From positions 1 through 64,000 of the forward strand of contig JAGVKD010000013.1 in NCBI GenBank assembly GCA_020050795.1: 64,000 nucleotides of DNA. Reading direction: 5' to 3'. Positions within the stretch are counted from its first letter, which is position 1. Every line of letters starts with the position of its first letter. The notes under the pieces are model-generated. The model searched no databases. It was not told the origin of the DNA and was given only the letters and a program-made list of their open reading frames with translations. The DNA comes from Candidatus Babeliales bacterium (GTDB lineage: Bacteria > Babelota > Babeliae > Babelales > Vermiphilaceae). This document shows positions 44,383 to 52,870 of the stretch, in pieces. Made by a program: the position numbers and the translations under genes.

Positions 44383-47300
44383 TTACTGATTCTTGTCCTC
44401 AGGATCGTATCCATATTCTAATCCCGGTTTGCCAGCGTATACCTTGCGAATCGGGATTGCCACAAAGATACCATTTTCACGCAAACGTCTCACCATTGCT
44501 AAACGCAAATCACTGGCAATATCCCACATTTCTAAAACATACACGGGACTAATATAACCACGAACTAAGAATACGTAGCCATACGTACCAAAATCATCCA
44601 AACGGACAATCGGCTTTGGGTTACGCAATACGTTTTGATGTTCTTCAACTACCTGATACAACAGACCTTTAACCTTATCTGGATCAGATGCATATTCCAC
44701 CGTGATGCTGATATCATTGAATGCGACAAAATTGCGCGTATAGTTCCAGTTCTCAATCGTCTGATTCATCGTATAAGAGTTTGGAATAATGAGCGTGGTA
44801 CTATTTTTTCGGCGCAATACAACTGAGCGCGGCGTAATTTTACGCACCACACCGGCAATTTTACCCGAGTTGAGCTCAACATAGTCACCAATCTTGAGTG
44901 GTCGTTGCACCAAAATAATAAAGTAGGCCGCAAAATCGCTGATTGGATCTTTCAAAACCCAACCAATACTGAACACTAATGCTGCGAGTAGCACACCTAT
45001 ATGTTGCCCAAGGCCCACACTGGTAAAACCAATTAATATTGCAATACCCACAACCAAATAGCGCGTAATACTGGTAACCGTATGCTGAACGCCCGCTTCA
45101 ACCACAAAGAGATCGAAGAGACGATCAAGTATAAAGCGATTCAAAATATATGTGAGGGCAATACCACCAACAATGAAGAGGCCTATTTTCACAATAGAAA
45201 AAAGCGTTATAGGTTCCGGTGTCCCCTTGAACATCAATGGCTCTTGTATGAGATCAACAACATCTTGCGAGGTGATCACCCAGCCCCAAATACGTGCCGC
45301 GATAAAACCAGCAATGGTTGCAAACAAACCAAATGAGCCAACAACAACAATCCCAAACCAAGTCTTTGCATTGGTAAATCGTTCATGGATAACATCATCT
45401 GATGAGGTGAAGAAAACACGCGAAGCAACTGATTTGAATTGACCATAAAGCCAGAAGCAAAAAGCAATTAATAACGTGGTGAACACAAATGAACGGAAAA
45501 CATAGAGCACTAATTTGCCAAATCCAACATAGGGATTGCTCATTACGATAATGGCGAATGCTGCAACCTGAATGAGCAAGAAGTAACGATCAATATATGC
45601 ACACAGAATTCTGCACACATCTCGCCAAAATGGCGTGTTGCCTGTTGGAATCAGATTGAGAATGAGATCTTTGGTCAGCAGCAACATGAGCGCTGTTTGA
45701 AACACAATAAAATTAACTGCGAGCAAAATAGTTGGCAGTTCAGACTTATAATAATTAGCCAGTTTAAATGCTTCACGAAAGAGCGTGATAATCACGGTAA
45801 CATAAAGTAGCGTGGCTACCACATGGAAGAATCTCCATTCAAATTCATGCGCAATAAACACATATTCATGTTCAGCATTGAACGCTCTAAAATGGAGAAT
45901 GAAGCGGCGTGAAAGATAGAGCAACACAGGAATAGACAGAAGATAGAAAAATATAAAAAGATACGGATCGGGAACTCGCAATGCCACTATCGCGGAAAAA
46001 ATAGTAACCCACGATAAAATAAGAACGAAATATGTTCGGAAAAATTCCATAAGCATCAGAAGAAATAAGCGAATACCCCGCGCAAAACCTTCGGCCCTAT
46101 TTGCACGTTCCTGTAAAATTGGACTCACCCAACGAATGCCAGACCGCAGCGCAAAAAGCATAAAAAGAACAACCGCGAGTTGTAAGAAAAATAAGAATAG
46201 GGCAAACGGCCGCCACAATGATTCTTGTACAGTCGAAACAAAAGAACGAACTTTAAATTGCAGCACATAGGAGCGGATATCGGTAAAGAAGGTACCAATA
46301 TCAGACATGATATTTTTAAAACCATCCCACGTAACAGCATATTCAGACCGAGATAAAACACCTATGAGCGCAGAAAGCTCTTCCGTGATGAAATTGATGA
46401 GACGCAAAATATCATTCAACTGAGTGGTAATATTTGAATAGGCGCCAGTCAAACGACCAAGAATATCGATGCGTTCTCTCACGCGCGCTTCTGCCTGATT
46501 AAGCAATAACAAGCACTCACTATAAGCGCGAGGATTCATTTTGAATATGGTATTTTTCTTGTCCTGAATCTCTTTTCTGAAATTGCTCAAGCGATCAAGT
46601 ACGCGCTTGCTATCTCCAAGCGATTCTGCTGATCGTCGTGCACTTTCTTCATAGCGAGAAACATTTGCTTTTGCTCGTGCTCGTGGCGCATCATATCGTT
46701 TTAACTCGCGCGTCACCACCTCTTCGGCAACACCGGGGTGAATAACTGCTCTGTAATAGGACTCTTTAACTTGAAGTTTTTTATCTTGCAGCTCAAACTT
46801 CTCATCAAGCAATGCTTCCTGTGCTTGCAACAATTCACGCCGATAGTCGAGCGCAACATAGACACTGTTGGCAGCTGCCACACGACAGAAATTCAAATAT
46901 GCTTCCGCCGCCTGATTGAGTTTACGATCCCAATCAGTAAGATCACGACCACGGGGCACATTGAATTCTTCAGATAGTGCCACAACCTCTTTTTCAACTC
47001 CCGCCATACGAAGACCGTATTCATCTATCTGATGGCGATAGCCCTCTTTTTGCGCATAGTATTGTTTTTTCTCGGCAGCAAGCGCTTCTTTTTCTTCCGC
47101 AATATCAAGCTCACTGACACGAATGCCTGGTTTTGCTTTACGGAAATATTCCCGCAATGTGGCCAAGCGAGTCTTCTCAACAAAAAGCTCCATTGCGGTT
47201 AGCGAAACTTTTCGTTCGATTTTTTTGATGGTGATTTCGTCAAGAACTTTTTGATAGGCAAAGAGCGATTCTTCCAAACGAGACAATTCTGCAAGTTGTT

Positions 47301-48000
47301 CATCGCTCAAATCTGCATAAGGCCCTTCCGATTGCCCTTCACGCATAGCCGCGGCTAAATCAGCTTGTTTTTTCTTGTATGATTGTGCATTGGCAAGTGC
47401 ACTCTGCCGCCGACTTTCTAATTCAGTAGATGCACTTCTCTCTTGATCGACAAGCATGTTCACGCGATTTTTCAAATCAACGATTTGATCGTGCAACTTG
47501 AGAATATCATTAAATGAATGGTATGAGCGTTCATAAATCGCATAATGACTGCGAAATTCTTTGAAATTTGAATCGAGTAAATAATCATTGAGTGATTTGA
47601 TGAAACGATCTAACAAAGAGATGTATGAGCTATAGGAGCGCGTGATATCTTTGATGGCCTGCATGGTTTCGCCCAGCAGCACAATGCGCATTTTAAGATA
47701 TTCATTATCGGGAGTAATTTTCTGCTCAGACTCCGCCTGCTCCATCAGATTTTTAATTTCCGAAAGAATCGTTTGAGACCTTGTATCAAACTCTTCCGCT
47801 TTTTTGCGGGTCTCTTCTTTTTCCAGAATAAGCTCATCACGTTGTTTTTGCTTTTCGGCAATAACTCCAATGGCAAGTTCTTGAGTTGGACTCGTTAGTT
47901 TTTTGGTCGCTTCCGTAATTGTTTCAACAAGATTTCCTGCTGCAAGCGGAAAACCAAATAAAAGCATCTGAAGCGATAATATGATACGAATAATCTTCAT
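44383..48000 (-). CDS. Large MscS-family mechanosensitive channel (MscK/MscM-like)
   Basis: 1205 residues. A signal peptide (1 to about 22) is followed by a long periplasmic coiled-coil region (about 25-590) and about ten or eleven membrane helices (about 620-1025). The MscS core follows: GQHIGVLLAALVFSIGW (pore helix, TM3-like, about 992-1008), GDYVELNSGKIAGVV with LRRKNSTTLIIPNS (beta domain, about 1030-1075), and an alpha/beta C-terminal end. Such channels open under membrane tension to release solutes in osmotic downshock. Their large periplasmic domain matches MscK/MscM rather than small MscS. AGGGTG precedes the ATG. Confidence 0.93.
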   Translation of the reverse strand: MKIIRIILSLQMLLFGFPLAAGNLVETITEATKKLTSPTQELAIGVIAEKQKQRDELILEKEETRKKAEEFDTRSQTILSEIKNLMEQAESEQKITPDNEYLKMRIVLLGETMQAIKDITRSYSSYISLLDRFIKSLNDYLLDSNFKEFRSHYAIYERSYHSFNDILKLHDQIVDLKNRVNMLVDQERSASTELESRRQSALANAQSYKKKQADLAAAMREGQSEGPYADLSDEQLAELSRLEESLFAYQKVLDEITIKKIERKVSLTAMELFVEKTRLATLREYFRKAKPGIRVSELDIAEEKEALAAEKKQYYAQKEGYRHQIDEYGLRMAGVEKEVVALSEEFNVPRGRDLTDWDRKLNQAAEAYLNFCRVAAANSVYVALDYRRELLQAQEALLDEKFELQDKKLQVKESYYRAVIHPGVAEEVVTRELKRYDAPRARAKANVSRYEESARRSAESLGDSKRVLDRLSNFRKEIQDKKNTIFKMNPRAYSECLLLLNQAEARVRERIDILGRLTGAYSNITTQLNDILRLINFITEELSALIGVLSRSEYAVTWDGFKNIMSDIGTFFTDIRSYVLQFKVRSFVSTVQESLWRPFALFLFFLQLAVVLFMLFALRSGIRWVSPILQERANRAEGFARGIRLFLLMLMEFFRTYFVLILSWVTIFSAIVALRVPDPYLFIFFYLLSIPVLLYLSRRFILHFRAFNAEHEYVFIAHEFEWRFFHVVATLLYVTVIITLFREAFKLANYYKSELPTILLAVNFIVFQTALMLLLTKDLILNLIPTGNTPFWRDVCRILCAYIDRYFLLIQVAAFAIIVMSNPYVGFGKLVLYVFRSFVFTTLLIAFCFWLYGQFKSVASRVFFTSSDDVIHERFTNAKTWFGIVVVGSFGLFATIAGFIAARIWGWVITSQDVVDLIQEPLMFKGTPEPITLFSIVKIGLFIVGGIALTYILNRFILDRLFDLFVVEAGVQHTVTSITRYLVVGIAILIGFTSVGLGQHIGVLLAALVFSIGWVLKDPISDFAAYFIILVQRPLKIGDYVELNSGKIAGVVRKITPRSVVLRRKNSTTLIIPNSYTMNQTIENWNYTRNFVAFNDISITVEYASDPDKVKGLLYQVVEEHQNVLRNPKPIVRLDDFGTYGYVFLVRGYISPVYVLEMWDIASDLRLAMVRRLRENGIFVAIPIRKVYAGKPGLEYGYDPEDKNQ

Positions 48001-48029
48001 AGGGCACCCTACTCTCTGAAAAACCAGCG

Positions 48030-48623
48030 TTAATTTCTTGTTACAAACTGAACGGTATTAAAATACTCAATCGCAGGGTGTTGCGCAATGCATTGACGCA
48101 ACCAGTCGGTCAAATGGCGCTCAAGATCGGGTACTTCAATATCAGATGGGATGTCATTCAGCGAACTTTCAAGAAGTATCCCAACAAATCGCTTACCTAT
48201 TTTTTCAACATCCGGATAGTAACCAATCGTAACAAACAACTTGAATAAAAAAATCTTTTTGTAGAGCATATTCCATTCGAGCGGATCGGTTGCGTAGAGC
48301 AAACGGAGCGCATCAAAAATTCCATCCGTACAACTGCCAACAGGAACAAAGTGGAAACAAATTTCAAGAACATGATGCAAAAAAAGAACGTCACTGCGTG
48401 CAAGAAAAAAAGGCATCGCATAGAGATGCACATCATCAATCTTGGGATTACCACGCCCGTTATGATTGAAAGATATATGGTATTGGATTGCAGTACCGGG
48501 GGAAAATTCCTGCCCAAAGTGGACCGCATCTATCCGACCCGCTGATTCATCAAGCAGTGCAATTTTATATTTTCCCGGAAAGTTTTTGAGCACGATTCCC
48601 GTGTGAGTGAGCGAATATGACAC
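48030..48623 (-). CDS. Possible RecO-like protein
   Basis: 197 residues from GTG 48623 (AAAAGGA upstream). The start TGIVLKNFPGKYKIALLDESAGRIDAVHFG (quoted in part: TGIVLK, IALLDESAGRI) resembles the RecO OB fold that begins TGIVLR, and the helical middle (LHHVLEICFHFVPV) fits the RecO C-terminal part. It lacks the Cys4 zinc site of classical RecO. RecO loads RecA at gaps with RecR. This is a tentative family call from fold hints and size. It lies 29 bp upstream of the channel gene on the same strand. Confidence 0.45.
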   Translation of the reverse strand: MSYSLTHTGIVLKNFPGKYKIALLDESAGRIDAVHFGQEFSPGTAIQYHISFNHNGRGNPKIDDVHLYAMPFFLARSDVLFLHHVLEICFHFVPVGSCTDGIFDALRLLYATDPLEWNMLYKKIFLFKLFVTIGYYPDVEKIGKRFVGILLESSLNDIPSDIEVPDLERHLTDWLRQCIAQHPAIEYFNTVQFVTRN

Positions 48624-48760
48624 ATGATTCCTTTTAATTCCCGATACGCATCAAGAATACTGCACAAGGGCCGAATAAACCAAGAAAAACTTTACTTCAA
48701 ATTCGGCTTATTTGTACTGTTTCAAAGATTATATTATTCGTAAAAAAAGAAAGAAAAATA

Positions 48761-50443
48761 ATGAAGCGACATATATTCCTACTCTCACTGTTGCTCTGTT
48801 CGTCTCTCTACACACCCATCTACGCCGAACGACAAAAACCAAAATTAACAGTGCTTTTTATCGTTGACCAATTAAGTTATCGCCTGATGCCACGCATTAA
48901 GCCCTATGTGAAATATGGATTCAAAACATTTCTTTTTGATGGCTTGCAATATGCGAATGCCTATTTCCCTCACGGGATGCCGGCAACGGCAACTGGTCAC
49001 GCAACACTAAGCACCGGAGTGCTTGCAAAAGATCATGGCTATGTTGGTAATCGATGGCTCGAGCGCGATGGCACAGATATCGAAAGCGAAACTGATTCAG
49101 TTGAGAATGCAGCGGTATTTAATCCAAATGGTGGTTTCTATGATTATGGCCGCTCAGCTCGTCAATTAATGGTAGATGGCATCGCTGATCAATTTATGTT
49201 GTATCAAGATTCTGAAGAACCACACGTGGCATATAGCCTTTCCCTGAAAAGCCGCGCCGCAATTGCTACTGCAAGCAAATTGGGCAAAGCAGTCTGGTTC
49301 GATCAACAAACCGGACTATTTACGTCAAGCACAGCCTACTTTGACGCTCTGCCACAATGGCTCAAAACTTTTAATCAAACACACAACATTAACAATCACC
49401 CCTTCTACACCTGGCATCTTGCAATGCCTTATAATGAAGCTGCCTATCGCTTTGCCAATCCAAACACCTATCAATATACGCACAGCCTAGCACCACTCAT
49501 TCAGCGCCGATTCCCTGTTGCAATAAAAAATACTGGTGGATTCAAAGGCGATGTTCCCTATGCAGTATTCTCACAAACACCTCATGGAGATAAATTATTG
49601 CTTGATTTGGCACGCGCATGTGTTGACGCAAATTTAAATCAAAAAGATAACACGCACATGCTGTTGTGGGTCTGCCTAAGCAGTTTCGATAAGCTTGGAC
49701 ACGACTACGGCCCAGACAGCAAAGAAGCATACGACATGCTCTATCATCTGGATAAATATCTTGGCGAATTCATGACTGAGATGCAGGCGAAGGTCGGTAA
49801 AAACAATGTCTTGTTTGGACTTTCTGCTGATCACGGTGTTGTTTCGATTGTCGAACTTATCAATGGCATGGGCTATAATTCCGCACGCCGATTCTACACG
49901 CCAGACATCATCAAAAAAATGAATGAATTAATTAAGAAAAAATATGGCATCAAAAAAGCAGTGCTCTCATTCAAATCACCACAATTTTATCTCGATCACA
50001 CAAAGTTAGATCAGCTTGATGACACCGTTCAAAAAGAAGTGGTGGATGATCTCATCCGCTTTCTGCGTAAACAACCCGAGATCAAACATGTTTGGACATT
50101 CGATGAATTGCAAAATAGTTGCTTTGAACCTGACCAGCCGGAAAACTTTTTAAAAAACCAGCTCTATCGTGGCCGCAGTGGCGAAATCACAATTCAAACT
50201 CATCCATTTGCTCTCGTCACTAAATGGCGCAAGGGAACTGATCATCGCTCACCATATGAATTCAATTTGCACGTACCACTTATCTTCTATTATCCAGGAA
50301 CCATCCAAGCGCGAACGGTAGAACAAAAAGTGTGGCTCACACAAGTTGCTAACACGCTCGCATTCTTGCTGCAGGTGAGCAAACCATCCGCTTCGGTTGC
50401 ACCAATCTTGCCATGCATGCCGGAACAATGCTGCACCTGCTAA
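48761..50443 (+). CDS. Alkaline phosphatase, PafA-like (NPP superfamily)
   Basis: 560 residues. Signal peptide (1 to about 23, ending YAER). The active-site order is that of PafA-like enzymes: LFIVDQLSYRL (first metal Asp, about 36), MPATATGHATLSTG (nucleophile Thr near 76), SSFDKLGHDYGPDS (Asp and His pair, near 308-312), SADHG (Asp-His metal site, near 357) and a late KWRKGTDHRSPYEF His. Such enzymes free phosphate from organic phosphomonoesters outside the inner membrane. The protein ends with CMPEQCCTC, an unusual Cys-rich tail that could bind metal or form disulfides. Confidence 0.9.
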   Translation: MKRHIFLLSLLLCSSLYTPIYAERQKPKLTVLFIVDQLSYRLMPRIKPYVKYGFKTFLFDGLQYANAYFPHGMPATATGHATLSTGVLAKDHGYVGNRWLERDGTDIESETDSVENAAVFNPNGGFYDYGRSARQLMVDGIADQFMLYQDSEEPHVAYSLSLKSRAAIATASKLGKAVWFDQQTGLFTSSTAYFDALPQWLKTFNQTHNINNHPFYTWHLAMPYNEAAYRFANPNTYQYTHSLAPLIQRRFPVAIKNTGGFKGDVPYAVFSQTPHGDKLLLDLARACVDANLNQKDNTHMLLWVCLSSFDKLGHDYGPDSKEAYDMLYHLDKYLGEFMTEMQAKVGKNNVLFGLSADHGVVSIVELINGMGYNSARRFYTPDIIKKMNELIKKKYGIKKAVLSFKSPQFYLDHTKLDQLDDTVQKEVVDDLIRFLRKQPEIKHVWTFDELQNSCFEPDQPENFLKNQLYRGRSGEITIQTHPFALVTKWRKGTDHRSPYEFNLHVPLIFYYPGTIQARTVEQKVWLTQVANTLAFLLQVSKPSASVAPILPCMPEQCCTC

Positions 50444-50474
50444 AGATGTTGCAAAAAGAACGTATTCCCATACA

Positions 50475-50513
50475 CTTTTCTAAGGTGCATTAACCATATG
50501 CACCTTAGAAAAG
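50475..50513. other. Long hairpin between phosphatase and secreted gene
   Basis: A perfect 16-bp inverted repeat (CTTTTCTAAGGTGCAT with its complement) around TAACCAT, 32 bp past the phosphatase stop and 38 bp before the next ATG. There is no T tract, so it is only a doubtful terminator; it could be a leader hairpin or processing site. Confidence 0.6.
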
Positions 50514-50550
50514 CTGTCTATAAAAAATTTAGTTTGAGAAAGATTTTCAA

Positions 50551-51414
50551 ATGAAAAAATTACTCTCTCTCGCGTTTTTAACCGCCTCGCTATCTCTGAT
50601 TGGGATGCAGAAAGAAGAGCCAAGGCCAGCAGATAATGCACAACTTCTTGAAAAAGTTTCGCAGTCGCTTCTTGAAACCACTGATGAACGTGATCAAAGA
50701 ATTGATGACCTAAAAAGCATTGGCGGGATGGCCGGCCTATATGTTTTGCACAAATCAGGAAGACCTTTTCCCACTTGCGCATACATGACTCCACTCGGCA
50801 CTCGAGTGGCTAAAGGATTAAAGGCTGAAGACTTCGTTCCCATGATGTCTCATGTTGAACACAGAATGTCCGTTGCAGTGGAAGATGATGGCCACACAAA
50901 TATTTTCAGCAGTGCACACGTTCGGGTAGTGCATATAATAAAATCGTGCTATACGAGCGGGCAAGAATTAGCAGCAGAAATTCCTGAGGGAGAAACGAAA
51001 CGCTGGATCTGCGAACCAATCAGAGTGGTGAACAACACTCGAATGCCCGTAATGGATGCAACTGAAATAACGCGACTCATTCAATGGGCGCAAGAGCACA
51101 AGATATTCGATCTAGAAACAGAAGATACTCTTGTTTCTTTAGATGAATTTAAAAATATGGATGGCATGGTCCTTTATCCTGAGGGATGGATCAGCGTGGA
51201 AGCAAAAATGGCCAGAGCAAAACTTGGATCCAATGCAAATAATGCAAAACAAGATCAGGCTCCTGCGCAAGCAAGACAAGAAGATGTTCCTGTCCAACCA
51301 GAAAAAGAAGTGGCTCCAAACAAAGAAGCTGCACCCGCTCAAACTAAGGCAGCACGACTTTCTCAAATAGGAAAAAGAACGAGCAACTTGAATGCGAGCA
51401 AAAAAAGTGAATAA
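50551..51414 (+). CDS. Secreted hypothetical protein
   Basis: 287 residues. Signal peptide (1 to about 18, ending LIGM). Residues about 20-210 are mixed helix/strand with no recognised domain; the C-terminal ~75 residues are Ala/Gln/Lys-rich and low complexity (KEVAPNKEAAPAQTKAA). GAGAAAG lies upstream of ATG 50551. A strong terminator follows. It begins a run of secreted genes with similar N-termini. Confidence 0.6.
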   Translation: MKKLLSLAFLTASLSLIGMQKEEPRPADNAQLLEKVSQSLLETTDERDQRIDDLKSIGGMAGLYVLHKSGRPFPTCAYMTPLGTRVAKGLKAEDFVPMMSHVEHRMSVAVEDDGHTNIFSSAHVRVVHIIKSCYTSGQELAAEIPEGETKRWICEPIRVVNNTRMPVMDATEITRLIQWAQEHKIFDLETEDTLVSLDEFKNMDGMVLYPEGWISVEAKMARAKLGSNANNAKQDQAPAQARQEDVPVQPEKEVAPNKEAAPAQTKAARLSQIGKRTSNLNASKKSE

Positions 51415-51430
51415 AAAACTTTGTAATTCC

Positions 51431-51464
51431 AAAAGAGGCGGGCATAACACTCGCCTCTTTTTTT
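51431..51464 (+). terminator. Intrinsic terminator
   Basis: AAAAGAGGCG and CGCCTCTTTTTTT arms around GGCATAACACT, right after the 50551-51414 gene. Confidence 0.92.
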
Positions 51465-51492
51465 GAATAAAAAACTAGAATAAGGAATTAGT

Positions 51493-52137
51493 ATGAAAAA
51501 ATTATTAACCATCTCTCTTTTATTTGCAACACAAAATCTCCTGAGCATGGAGCAGATTCACAAAAAACAGAAACCCAATAGGCCGGCTATATTCATACCA
51601 ATTGATGGCAGACGGATTCCCTTGAATGTGGTGCGATGTGATGCCGATGGTAACCATCCCCTGCCCATTGATACCTCAGAAGTAATGCAACTGCTGGAAA
51701 ATAAAAAGGCTTTGCTAGCATTGCTTGAAATGTATGGCACCGATCAATACCCACTCGATAATCTATCACGAACTATTGCGCTTCTTTTTGCACGAGGTGA
51801 GGGTGGATATAGAACGATAGAAAAAGGCACAGTAGCCGGCATAGCAAGGCAGGGATTCTTCGTTCTTAATGACACCACCATGACCCAGAAAGAATTCGTT
51901 GCCCTCAAAGCAAAATGTAGTAAGCTTGCGCTCTTTGGCATGGTGGAAATGGATAACACGACTCTAAAAGAGGCACAACACACCTATTTTTCCCTTTTCC
52001 CCCAAAAAAATACGTTGAAAGTGGATGGACCATTTGATGAGATAACCGATATTTTGATAGCACGGTTGACACAGCACAAAATTCCGAGTGAAGATAGGGC
52101 CGATGGATCAAAGAAATTTTTTTTAAATAAAAAATAA
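51493..52137 (+). CDS. Secreted hypothetical protein, paralogue pair member 1
   Basis: 214 residues. Signal peptide (1 to about 18, ending NLLSM). The mature part shares a ~80-residue region with the next gene: FIP-(D/T)-GR-IP near 31-42, a (Y)G----YP----(S)-T-ALLFA-G-GGY pattern near 78-105, and a shared EA--(T/L)Y-SLFP segment near 160-170. No known family is recognised. AAGGA lies 5 bases before the ATG. With the next gene it forms a tandem pair. Confidence 0.65.
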   Translation: MKKLLTISLLFATQNLLSMEQIHKKQKPNRPAIFIPIDGRRIPLNVVRCDADGNHPLPIDTSEVMQLLENKKALLALLEMYGTDQYPLDNLSRTIALLFARGEGGYRTIEKGTVAGIARQGFFVLNDTTMTQKEFVALKAKCSKLALFGMVEMDNTTLKEAQHTYFSLFPQKNTLKVDGPFDEITDILIARLTQHKIPSEDRADGSKKFFLNKK

Positions 52138-52163
52138 ACTTCACATTGAATAAGGGGGTTCAT

Positions 52164-52832
52164 ATGAAAAGGTTATTCGCTATCACCCTGCTCTTTGCAA
52201 CACCCAATCTTTTGAGTATGAATCCTGAATCAGAGGAACAAAAAAATAATTGGCAAGTCACATTCATTCCCACCAATGGCAGAAAAATTCCACAAGAAAT
52301 CATAAGCTTTAATGCCGCAGGCGAACAGAGACTTCCCGTTGATCCTTTCGTCGTTAGCGAAATTTTGAGGAATTCTTATCTATTAAAAAAATTATTTGAA
52401 AAATACGGAAAAGGTCGCTACCCAGCAAGCAATGCATCCATGACCGTGGCACTTCTTTTTGCAAAGGGTCAGGGTGGATATTCAATCATAGACATTCAGG
52501 GAAAAACATGGGGTGGGGAATTATGTGGTCTTCACAGTATAGGTCGTGGTAAAGTTGGCTCTAAAGAATATGCCGCACTCAAAAGGAAATTCAAGCAATA
52601 CAATGTGGAACCACATCTAATGAGTGTCGCAAAAGAAACTGTGCGAGAAGCCCATGCGCTCTATCTATCTCTTTTCCCCGAAGAAAAACCTACGTGTGTG
52701 CAATTCAAGCCACCGCTGACACACGAGAAAGAAGCCTCTGTTCGCAAGCTGATGTTACACAATCTTGCCTATCAAACCGAACGCGATGGTTCAATGACAT
52801 TTTTTGTCACAAAGAAAGTCGCCCGACAATAA
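52164..52832 (+). CDS. Secreted hypothetical protein, paralogue pair member 2
   Basis: 222 residues from ATG 52164 (GGGGG five bases upstream; an in-frame ATG at 52146 has no such site). Signal peptide nearly identical to its neighbour (MKRLFAITLLFATPNLLSM), then FIPTNGRKIPQEI and ALLFAKGQGGYSIID matching the paralogue, and a late LYLSLFPEE motif. This is a diverged tandem duplicate. A terminator overlaps its stop. Confidence 0.65.
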   Translation: MKRLFAITLLFATPNLLSMNPESEEQKNNWQVTFIPTNGRKIPQEIISFNAAGEQRLPVDPFVVSEILRNSYLLKKLFEKYGKGRYPASNASMTVALLFAKGQGGYSIIDIQGKTWGGELCGLHSIGRGKVGSKEYAALKRKFKQYNVEPHLMSVAKETVREAHALYLSLFPEEKPTCVQFKPPLTHEKEASVRKLMLHNLAYQTERDGSMTFFVTKKVARQ

Positions 52833-52852
52833 ATGCCAGGCGATTTTCTTTT
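52811..52852. terminator. Terminator shared with M3 peptidase gene
   Basis: AAAGAAAG-TCGCC and GGCGA-TTTTCTTT arms around an A/T-rich loop, overlapping the stop at 52830-52832; faces the convergent gene ending at 52871. Confidence 0.72.
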
Positions 52853-52870
52853 GCAATCTTGTTTCTGTTT

